Origin: Bombella sp. ESL0385
Lineage (GTDB): Bacteria; Pseudomonadota; Alphaproteobacteria; Acetobacterales; Acetobacteraceae
Length of the DNA: 64,000 nt
Assembly: GCF_009725755.1 (NCBI RefSeq)
Contig: NZ_WNIJ01000005.1
Location: 1 to 64,000, forward strand
Reading direction: 5' to 3'
The notes beneath the pieces are model-generated. The model saw nothing but the letters and a program-made list of their open reading frames with translations. It did not search any database and had not been told where the DNA came from. The position numbers and the translations under genes were made by a program. Of this stretch, positions 20,957 through 28,226 are shown piece by piece; position 1 is the first letter of the stretch, and each line of letters starts with the position of its first letter.

Positions 20957-22111
20957 TTAACCACCTGTTAAAACCTGCCTAAATTGAGCCACTGCGCGCT
21001 CCACGTCATCTGCTGAGGTAAAGCGTCCGACCGAAAGACGCAAGCTCCTGCGTGCTTCTCTATCGGTCAAGCCCATTGCCTGCAATACATAAGACGGCGC
21101 ACCAGACGCTGCCGAACATGCTGAACCAGCCGAAAAAGCCAGCCCCGGCAGGGATTTCATCAAGTCTTGAGCCTCCGGCCCCTCAGGTAAGCAGCAATTC
21201 AGCACACCCGGCAGATGCGGAGCTTGGCCGCCATTAAGCCGCGCTGTTGGGCAAAGCCTCTGCATAGCCTGCCAAAGCTGGCCGCGCAATGCCATAAGGC
21301 GCGGCACCTCCTCCGGCTGGGCGGCTAGGGCAAGACGTGCAGCGACAGCCATCCCCACAATGAGCGGGACAGGCAATGTGCCAGAGCGCATACCACGCTC
21401 CTGCCCTCCACCAGAGATTAAAGGCAATAGCCGCACACGAGGCCGCCGCCTTATATATAACGCTCCGACCCCTTTAGGGCCGTATAGCTTATGGGCCGAG
21501 AATGAGGCGAGGTCGATCCCCTCTAAACTGCATGGCAATTTGCCGAACATCTGGGCCATATCAACATGCAACAACGTCCCTGCTTGCTTGATAAGCGGCA
21601 TAAGCTGGGGGATGTCGTGGACGATACCTGTCTCGTTATTCGCTGCCATGAGGCTTACAAGCGCGGTTGGTGTTTTTAAGGCCTCGGCTAATCGGTTTGG
21701 CTCTACACGCCCATCAGGCCCTACGGGGAGGATAATAGGCTCAAACCCTTCATCTGCGAGGGAGCGCACAGCCTCCAACACGCATTTATGTTCCGTTGCG
21801 GCTGTAATAACACGCCGTCTTGTATCGCCCTGCGTCTTTAAGAACCGCACCGCCCCTTTTATGGCCAGATTATTGGATTCAGTCGCCCCCGAAGTCCATA
21901 TCACCTCATGAGGACTCACCTGCAAAAGCTGCGCCATCTCTTGGCGGGCCTCCTCTACGGCCTCCTCCGCCGCACGGCCAAGCTGATGCACACTCCCAGC
22001 ATTGCCAAAGGACGCCGTAAAATAAGGCAACATGGCCTCTATAACACGCGGGTCACAGGGGGTTGTCGCGAGGTAATCTAAATAGATAACCTCCTGCTTA
22101 TCCGCCTTCAT
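20957..22111 (-). CDS. Cysteine desulfurase (IscS/NifS family), copy 1
   Basis: A 384-aa PLP enzyme that removes sulfur from cysteine for Fe-S clusters and tRNA thiolation. It starts YLDYLATTPCDPRVIEAM, has the PLP lysine in FSAHKLYGPKG, the pocket histidine in TEHKCVLEA, and the catalytic cysteine in SAGSACSA on the mobile loop. The start overlaps the stop of the upstream paralog by 4 nt. The symbol iscS is plausible, but two paralogs are present so I leave it open. Confidence 0.9.
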   Translation of the reverse strand: MKADKQEVIYLDYLATTPCDPRVIEAMLPYFTASFGNAGSVHQLGRAAEEAVEEARQEMAQLLQVSPHEVIWTSGATESNNLAIKGAVRFLKTQGDTRRRVITAATEHKCVLEAVRSLADEGFEPIILPVGPDGRVEPNRLAEALKTPTALVSLMAANNETGIVHDIPQLMPLIKQAGTLLHVDMAQMFGKLPCSLEGIDLASFSAHKLYGPKGVGALYIRRRPRVRLLPLISGGGQERGMRSGTLPVPLIVGMAVAARLALAAQPEEVPRLMALRGQLWQAMQRLCPTARLNGGQAPHLPGVLNCCLPEGPEAQDLMKSLPGLAFSAGSACSAASGAPSYVLQAMGLTDREARRSLRLSVGRFTSADDVERAVAQFRQVLTGG

Positions 22112-23289
22112 GACGTAGTACGATTATTTTGTAAGAGGCCACGCTCGGCAAATCGCTGCGCCATACGGCTATAAGCCTGCCCAAAGGCACGCACATGCTC
22201 TGCTTGCACATTCCATGGCAGAGAGATGCGAATCGCCTGCCCCGCGCCTTCGCCTTGCCCCATAGCCTCCAACACATGGGAGCGCGCCACTTTGCCGGAT
22301 GAACAGGCCGAGCCAGCAGAGACGCAATAACCCTCGATATCCAAGGCCATAAGCTGCATCTGCGCCGCTACACCGGGTAGAAGGGCACTCACCGTATTCG
22401 GCAAGCGCGGGACGTCACGGCCCATAATGACCGCCCCTGCATGGCAGCAGATGGCCTCTAGCTCATCACGCAATATCTGCAGGCGACTCCATTCTTGCTG
22501 CTGGCTTTCCACCAACGCAGCGGCCATGCTGAGATGCGCTGCAAGGGCGGGGGTACCCCCGCGCCGTCCACGCTCTTGCCCCCCACCGGGAAGAAGGGGG
22601 GGTAAGGGCCGGTCCTCTGGCAGAAGAAGAGCCCCCGCCCCCATTACCCCACCCATCTTATGGGCAGATAAAGCAAGGCTCGCCCCTACTAACGCCCCTG
22701 ACGCCACGGCTTGAGAGAAAGGGTCTGTCCCGCTCATCCGCCCCGCTGCTTGCACCGCATCAATATGCAAATGCGCTCCGTATTGGCGGCATAAAGCGGC
22801 AATATCCTCCAACGGTGCATACACACCCGTCTCATTATTCGCCGCCATAATACATACGAGCGCACCTGCCTCTGCTGCATGAGAGGCAAGCTGTGTTTCC
22901 AAAGCTGCACATTCTATGAGACCATTTTGATCCACCGGAATCACGCATGCCCCCGGCGCGGCTTTACGAATGGCGTCATGCTCGGTCGCACCGATGAGGA
23001 TAGGCCGCCCTATCGCATGGCCAAAACCATGCACGGCAAGCGTATTCGCCTCTGTCCCACCGGAGGTGAACACAAAGCTATCCGCCTCTCGCCCAAAGGT
23101 CCCAGCAAGCTGTTTGCGTGCTTGCTCTAACATCACACGGGCCTTACGCCCTGCTGTATGCACAGAGGCAGGATTACCCAGCTGGGCAAGCCCCTCATTC
23201 AACGCCTGTTGGGCTATGGGGCGTAACGGCTCTGTCGCATTAGCATCCAAATAAAGCAGGTTGTGCTGTGAAGGCGGGGCATGAAGCAT
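22108..23289 (-). CDS. Cysteine desulfurase family protein, copy 2
   Basis: A 393-aa NifS/IscS-family aminotransferase-fold protein, clearly divergent from its neighbour. It keeps the PLP lysine (LSAHKMGG), the pocket histidine (TEHDAIRKA) and the loop cysteine (SAGSACSSGK), so it should be active. It is first in an operon with copy 1 (4-nt overlap), followed by fdx and mnmA. The gene is divergent from an alpha/beta hydrolase across a region with a 19-bp dyad. Confidence 0.87.
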   Translation of the reverse strand: MLHAPPSQHNLLYLDANATEPLRPIAQQALNEGLAQLGNPASVHTAGRKARVMLEQARKQLAGTFGREADSFVFTSGGTEANTLAVHGFGHAIGRPILIGATEHDAIRKAAPGACVIPVDQNGLIECAALETQLASHAAEAGALVCIMAANNETGVYAPLEDIAALCRQYGAHLHIDAVQAAGRMSGTDPFSQAVASGALVGASLALSAHKMGGVMGAGALLLPEDRPLPPLLPGGGQERGRRGGTPALAAHLSMAAALVESQQQEWSRLQILRDELEAICCHAGAVIMGRDVPRLPNTVSALLPGVAAQMQLMALDIEGYCVSAGSACSSGKVARSHVLEAMGQGEGAGQAIRISLPWNVQAEHVRAFGQAYSRMAQRFAERGLLQNNRTTS

Positions 23290-23393
23290 GGAGACTCCTC
23301 CTCTTTCTGCTGCCTCTGATAAACCTGACCCCTATAAAGAGACAAACATAATCTGATTTACTTTTTTGAAAAAACCGGCATGTGAGAGTCGAT

Positions 23394-23412
23394 TTTACTA
23401 GAAATTAGTAAA
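23394..23412. promoter_or_regulatory. Perfect 19-bp dyad, candidate operator
   Basis: TTTACTA-GAAAT-TAGTAAA is a perfect 7-bp inverted repeat with a 5-nt spacer. It lies between the divergent cysteine desulfurase and hydrolase genes. The layout resembles Rrf2/IscR-type sites, but the bound protein is unknown. Confidence 0.5.
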
Positions 23413-23418
23413 GCAAAA

Positions 23419-23440
23419 CCGATATACAACGCCGATATAC
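23419..23440 (+). repeat. Short direct repeat next to the dyad
   Basis: CCGATATAC occurs twice with a 4-nt spacer (period 13), seven bases after the 19-bp dyad. It may be part of the same regulatory region. Confidence 0.4.
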
Positions 23441-23583
23441 CTCTCCCGGCTTGGTGTCCATCCATCTGCGAGGGGCGCAAAATCATGCCCGGTCCCACAA
23501 AGGCCGGGCATAATCGGTTCGTACATCACCTTACCCTCCATATTTTAGGGATGGTCAGGGTGGACAATAAAGATGAGAGACGC

Positions 23584-24309
23584 ATGCCTGAAGTCATGTT
23601 CGCTGGCCCTGATGGGCGGCTCGAAGGCCATTATCACCATTCCGAAGACCCTAACGCTCCTCTCGCCCTTGTCATCCACCCCCACCCGCTCCATGGCGGG
23701 ACAATGAACAACCGCATCACTTACACCATGTATCGGCGTTTTCAGATGATGGGGTTTTCCGTCCTGCGTTATAATTCCCGCGGGGTTGGTCGCTCTCAAG
23801 GCCGTTATGATGGCGGTATTGGGGAAATCTCCGATGCAGCAGCTGCTCTGGACTGGATGCAGATGATTAACCCCAACTCCTCGGAGTTGTGGATTGCTGG
23901 ATATTCCTTCGGGGCCTTTGTAGGGATGCAGCTGCTGATGCGCCGGCCAGAAATCCGCGGTTGGATTAGCGTTGCCCCCCCTGCTGATGATTATGACTTC
24001 AACTTCCTCGCCCCCTGCCCCTGTAGCGGGTTAATGATTGCTGGTGGGCGAGATAACATGGCCCCAGAGCCTGTCATCCGTAAACTGGTTGAGAAACTCA
24101 ACACACAAAAGAATGTGACGGTGGATTATCGCCTCTTCCCAGAGGCAGACCACATCTTCTCCCAGCAAGCGGAGCTGATTGCCGATGCGTTGGAGGACCA
24201 TGTCACCACCCGGCAGAGAAACCTCTTTGCACCAGAGCCTGCCTCTATCGCCGCCCCCGCGCTAGAACATGATGCAGAGCCAGAGCATGAGGCAGAAGCC
24301 ATCGGCTAA
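23584..24309 (+). CDS. Alpha/beta hydrolase
   Basis: A 241-aa cytoplasmic alpha/beta hydrolase. It has the oxyanion-side HPHPLHGGTMNNR, RYNSRGVGRSQG, the nucleophile elbow GYSFGA (Ser), an acidic residue near AGGRD and the histidine in FPEADHIF. The substrate cannot be told from sequence. The C-terminal 30 residues are acidic and repetitive (EHDAEPEHEAEA). An upstream in-frame ATG at 23485 would add 33 residues without homology-like features, so I use 23584. tyrS follows 40 nt later. Confidence 0.85.
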   Translation: MPEVMFAGPDGRLEGHYHHSEDPNAPLALVIHPHPLHGGTMNNRITYTMYRRFQMMGFSVLRYNSRGVGRSQGRYDGGIGEISDAAAALDWMQMINPNSSELWIAGYSFGAFVGMQLLMRRPEIRGWISVAPPADDYDFNFLAPCPCSGLMIAGGRDNMAPEPVIRKLVEKLNTQKNVTVDYRLFPEADHIFSQQAELIADALEDHVTTRQRNLFAPEPASIAAPALEHDAEPEHEAEAIG

Positions 24310-24349
24310 GCGATCCCCCTTGCTATAGACTTCAGAAAAGAGCTTTTCC

Positions 24350-25600
24350 ATGACCGACATCACACTTAAAAGCCCCTTCCTGCAAGAAGCTCAGGCCCGT
24401 GGGATGATTTTCCAATGCACTGATTATGAGGCGTTGGATGCTCTTATGCAGGAAGGCCCCATTACGGCTTATATCGGCTTTGACCCTACAGCTGATTCCC
24501 TGCATGTGGGTAATGCGATGTCGATTATGATGTTGCGGCTCTTACAAAAGCACGGCCATCACCCTATTGCGCTCATCGGTGGGGGGACGGCGAAAATTGG
24601 TGACCCGTCCTTCCGCGATGAAGCCCGCTCGCTGATGAGCAACGAGACCATCACCCATAATCTCGCAGGGTTGCGCGCCTCACTGGGGCAATTTTTGGAT
24701 TTTGATGATGGTAAATGTCGCCTCGTCAATAATGCGGATTGGTTGGATAAGCTCTCTTACATCAGCCTATTGCAAGATGTTGGGGTGCAATTCTCTGTCA
24801 GTCGGATGCTCTCTTTTGAGAGTGTGAAGCAACGTCTTGAGCGTGAACAGGGGCTGACCTTCTTAGAATTCAACTACTCCATTCTTCAAGCATTCGACTT
24901 CCGGGAGCTCTATCGCCGTCATGGGGCCATCCTTCAGATGGGGGGCTCTGACCAATGGGGCAATATCGTCTCCGGCATTGACCTCGCTCGCCGTACCGAT
25001 GGAGCGCGGCTATTTGGGCTGACAACACCGCTTGTTACCACCTCCTCCGGGGCTAAGATGGGCAAGTCCGCCAATGGGGCGGTGTGGGTCCGCAAGGAGC
25101 GGCGGCCTGTATTTGATTACTGGCAGTTCTGGCGCAATACGGAAGATGCGGATGTAGGCCGCTTCCTCAAAATGTTTACCGACCTCCCCGTGAAGGAATG
25201 TGAACGCCTCGGCGCGCTGGAAGGAGCAGAGATTAACGAAGCTAAGAAGATTCTGGCTACAGAGGCCACAGCCATCTGCCACGGCCGTGCTGCCGCTGAG
25301 GAAGCCGCTGCAACTGCCCGCACCGTGTTTGAGCAAGGCAGCACACAAGCCGCCCTGCCAGAAGTCACCCTGCCTGCTAGCCTATTTGCCGAGGGTGTGC
25401 CTGCCTTTAAGCTCTTTGCAGAGGCAGGCTTAGCCGCCAGCGGGGGCGAGGCACGCCGCCTCATCCGCGGAGGTGGTGCCCGGCTGAATGATGTCGTCAT
25501 CAAAGATGAGAATCAAACCATCACATCTGCCGACCTAACAGACGGCACGCTAAAGCTCTCCTCCGGCAAGAAGAAACATATCCTCATCCGGGTAGGGTAG
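24350..25600 (+). CDS. tyrS: Tyrosyl-tRNA synthetase
   Basis: A 416-aa class I synthetase charging tRNA-Tyr. It has a HIGH-like motif in ADSLHVGN, the KMSKS-like loop KMGKS, the tyrosine-pocket GGSDQWGNI and a C-terminal S4 RNA-binding domain (ASGGEARRLIRGGGARLND). Length is normal for the bacterial type. It lies downstream of the alpha/beta hydrolase and converges with the heparinase-family gene 11 nt away. Confidence 0.97.
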   Translation: MTDITLKSPFLQEAQARGMIFQCTDYEALDALMQEGPITAYIGFDPTADSLHVGNAMSIMMLRLLQKHGHHPIALIGGGTAKIGDPSFRDEARSLMSNETITHNLAGLRASLGQFLDFDDGKCRLVNNADWLDKLSYISLLQDVGVQFSVSRMLSFESVKQRLEREQGLTFLEFNYSILQAFDFRELYRRHGAILQMGGSDQWGNIVSGIDLARRTDGARLFGLTTPLVTTSSGAKMGKSANGAVWVRKERRPVFDYWQFWRNTEDADVGRFLKMFTDLPVKECERLGALEGAEINEAKKILATEATAICHGRAAAEEAAATARTVFEQGSTQAALPEVTLPASLFAEGVPAFKLFAEAGLAASGGEARRLIRGGGARLNDVVIKDENQTITSADLTDGTLKLSSGKKKHILIRVG

Positions 25601-25611
25601 CAGGGTAGCCC

Positions 25612-27243
25612 CTAAAGGGGCACATATTCCAGCACCCATTCCACCTTTTGCTGGCAGCGGGGGCGTGTCTCGGCCCCCTCCTTCTCCGTTGTAGGTGACG
25701 TTAACGTCCGACCGGGACGGGAATAAACGACAATCTGGCGCGTTTCCTCCGGTGTGCCGCGGCCCATATAAAGGTCGTCCTCCACGGCTATCTCTCCACC
25801 TGTTTGATGAAAACGCCATATCTCGGAGGCTGTATGGAGGATAATCTCCTCATCCTCGCGCTCTACCCGCACATCAGGATGAATATGGAAGCGCAACGCA
25901 AAAGGCACATCACGCTCCCCTTCCACACGCTCGCAGCCGCGTAACTCCTCCCCTGAAGGGTCTAAGAAAAGCGAGCGGGACCATATCACCCCATGAGAGG
26001 GATAATAGCCATTATGAGAGAGATGCACGGCGTCTGCTCGGCCCTCTCGCTCTTGCTGGCAGCGCACTTGTGAAGGCCGATGTGTTATATGACCACCCGC
26101 CCCAAACCCTGATGAGGACTCTCCTTCAACAATCAGGGCTGTATGGGCAGCAGACGAGCGCAAGGCGCGTTGCCATCCCCCGCCCATAGCAGAGCCACAA
26201 TTTACAAATAATCGCTGCCGATGATGGGAGAACTCAAAAGACAATGTCCCCGCATGGGCCATACGGTCCAACCCGCGCGGTGGGGGTGGGGCTGCATCCA
26301 CCAATAAAAGGGCCCGCCCTGCTGTAAGCCGCACAAAACCACCTTGGCTCAAACTCGAGGCAACAATGCGGTAACGTTCAGCTTGCTCTAACAAAGCGGT
26401 AATGGCTTTTGCGCCATGTTCCTGCGCGCCATTAAAGAGAGCTAGCCCCCCATCGCCATGGCAGAAAGCCCGCAATACTGCACAAGCCCGCCCTAGAGCG
26501 ACAGAGACGCACTCCGGTGGCAACCATTGCAAAACACCGAACATCCCTTGAATCGCAGTAAGTTCCTGCACGCAGCGATATTGGGCCTCCGGGCTGCGCT
26601 CTGCCGCAATACCCTCCTCCCCCAACAAGCGGGTCAGCACATGGGGGAGTTGCTCCTCAAAGCGTTTGAGAAAGCCATCATAATCAGGCACCGCCATATA
26701 GACAGCTAACAACCCACGCAGAGCCGCAAGCTCCTCCCAGCCTAATGAGGAAAGAGGCAACATTGCCGAGAGCCGCCGTCCATCTTTAACCGCAGCCTCT
26801 AACACAATATGCTGTGTGTTCGCTGTAGCGGTGGAGAGGCAGAACTCATAATGCCCAAACCAATTTGCTAAACGGCGGCCTATCACCCCACCTTCCCGCG
26901 CGATGGGGTCATTAGGAGGACGGTCTGCCCATGAAGTGACCATGGAGCGCGCTAATAACCGCCCTCCATTTGTGCCGAATGTACGAAGGTCTTTCAGCCA
27001 CTCAAAGCTATACACCCACCGGCGTACATCTTCAGGCCAATTATTCTTTTGCCAAACATCCCGCATTGGCAAGCGATAGGTCTTTTGTGCAAAACGGAAC
27101 ACACCACCCGTCAATAAAGCGGCTTGGTCAATGTCCCCTTCTTCACGGTCTTGATACAAACAAACAGGGCCAACTTCGTCCCGCTGACGGGCTGGCAGAG
27201 AGGCACATAATAGCCGAATATACCGCCAGCAGGACCTAAACAA
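25612..27243 (-). CDS. Heparinase II/III family protein
   Basis: A 543-aa protein with the alpha-helical N-terminal and beta-rich C-terminal layout of the alphaproteobacterial heparinase II/III-like family (RLLARSMVTSWADRPP region, WFGHYEFCLSTATANTQHI, later GYYPSHGVIWSRSLFLD). No signal peptide is visible, so a cytoplasmic role is likely and polysaccharide lyase activity is only inferred from the family name. It lies 15 nt downstream of rpe in one operon. Confidence 0.8.
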   Translation of the reverse strand: MFRSCWRYIRLLCASLPARQRDEVGPVCLYQDREEGDIDQAALLTGGVFRFAQKTYRLPMRDVWQKNNWPEDVRRWVYSFEWLKDLRTFGTNGGRLLARSMVTSWADRPPNDPIAREGGVIGRRLANWFGHYEFCLSTATANTQHIVLEAAVKDGRRLSAMLPLSSLGWEELAALRGLLAVYMAVPDYDGFLKRFEEQLPHVLTRLLGEEGIAAERSPEAQYRCVQELTAIQGMFGVLQWLPPECVSVALGRACAVLRAFCHGDGGLALFNGAQEHGAKAITALLEQAERYRIVASSLSQGGFVRLTAGRALLLVDAAPPPPRGLDRMAHAGTLSFEFSHHRQRLFVNCGSAMGGGWQRALRSSAAHTALIVEGESSSGFGAGGHITHRPSQVRCQQEREGRADAVHLSHNGYYPSHGVIWSRSLFLDPSGEELRGCERVEGERDVPFALRFHIHPDVRVEREDEEIILHTASEIWRFHQTGGEIAVEDDLYMGRGTPEETRQIVVYSRPGRTLTSPTTEKEGAETRPRCQQKVEWVLEYVPL

Positions 27244-27258
27244 GCCGCTCCCCTTCCA

Positions 27259-27921
27259 TCAAGCGCGGCGTGCGGGGCGGGCTACAGCGCGCATCCCCTC
27301 TATAGCGGCTTTGCGGTCACCCTTACCAAAAATAGCAGAGCCTGCCACGAGCATAGTCGCCCCGGCCTCCGTCACCAACGGGGTTGTGGTTTCATCAATC
27401 CCACCATCAACGCCTAGTGTAATATCCCGCCCGCTCCTACGGATCATCTCTGCAAGGGTGCGGATTTTAGCAAGCTGACCATGCAGGAACTTCTGCCCCC
27501 CAAAACCGGGATTAACCGTCATAACCAAAATAATATCAACCATATCCATCACTTCGGACAAAGCCTCTGGTGGGGTTGCAGGACAAATCGCCACCCCTGC
27601 TTTACAGCCTAAGGCATGGATGGTTTGCAACGTCCGATGCAGGTGAGCATTCCCCTCCACATGCACCGTAATATGGTCTGCTCCCGCTTTGGCTGTGGCT
27701 TCTAAATACGGGTCCACAGGGTCAATCATCAAATGAACATCAAACTTGGCCTGACTATGTGGCCGCAAGGCTTTAATGACGGGCATCCCAAAAGAGATAT
27801 TAGGCACAAAATGCCCATCCATCACATCAAGATGCAACCACGGGGCCTCCACCACCGCGCTCATTTCCTGACGCAGATTAGAGAAATCAGCAGCAAGCAG
27901 GCTCGGTGCAATTATGGGCAT
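27259..27921 (-). CDS. rpe: Ribulose-phosphate 3-epimerase
   Basis: A 220-aa TIM-barrel enzyme of the pentose phosphate pathway interconverting ribulose 5-phosphate and xylulose 5-phosphate. It has IAPSLLAADF, the metal-binding HLDVMDGHFVPN, the phosphate loops VNPGFGGQKF and VDGGI. The frame extends 39 codons upstream, but MPIIAPSL at 27921 is the family start and is preceded by a purine-rich GGGGGT. It diverges from the TPP riboswitch. Confidence 0.95.
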   Translation of the reverse strand: MPIIAPSLLAADFSNLRQEMSAVVEAPWLHLDVMDGHFVPNISFGMPVIKALRPHSQAKFDVHLMIDPVDPYLEATAKAGADHITVHVEGNAHLHRTLQTIHALGCKAGVAICPATPPEALSEVMDMVDIILVMTVNPGFGGQKFLHGQLAKIRTLAEMIRRSGRDITLGVDGGIDETTTPLVTEAGATMLVAGSAIFGKGDRKAAIEGMRAVARPARRA

Positions 27922-28041
27922 AAGACCCCCATTATAAAAAGGACAAAACGCATAGGCTTGATATTGGCAGAAATAGGCATTTTTACAAGAGAGCCTTGCA
28001 CTTGAACAAAAGGGCCTTTCTCTGCTAACGAAGAGCACATG

Positions 28042-28137
28042 TTCCGAGGGGTGCCTTCATCTGCAAGGCTGAGAGGATGGGCAAGGCCATCCAACCCTTT
28101 GAACCTGATCCGGTTCGTACCGGCGAAGGGACAGGAA
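28042..28137 (+). ncRNA. TPP riboswitch (THI-box)
   Basis: The conserved core is all present in order: GGGGTGCC in P1/P2, CTGAGA at 28069-28074, and ACCCTTTGAACCTGATCCGG from 28094, followed by the closing GGCGAAGGGACAGG. It senses thiamine pyrophosphate and normally shuts expression off. It lies 90 nt upstream of a TonB receptor-kinase-PnuT operon. Confidence 0.96.
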
Positions 28138-28191
28138 AATAGCATGGATGGAACACCCCCATCTTCCCCTGAACTAACGCCAGCCCAGCGA

Positions 28192-28217
28192 ACCTTCCCT
28201 ATCGACCTCTCGAAGGT
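28192..28217 (+). promoter_or_regulatory. Candidate SD-sequestering stem (riboswitch expression platform)
   Basis: ACCTTC at 28192-28197 is complementary to GAAGGT at 28212-28217, which overlaps the ribosome-binding site GAAGGTGAAG of the receptor gene. No terminator is seen in the leader, so translational control is the likelier mode. Pairing is by eye only. Confidence 0.45.
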
Positions 28218-28226
28218 GAAGATTCT

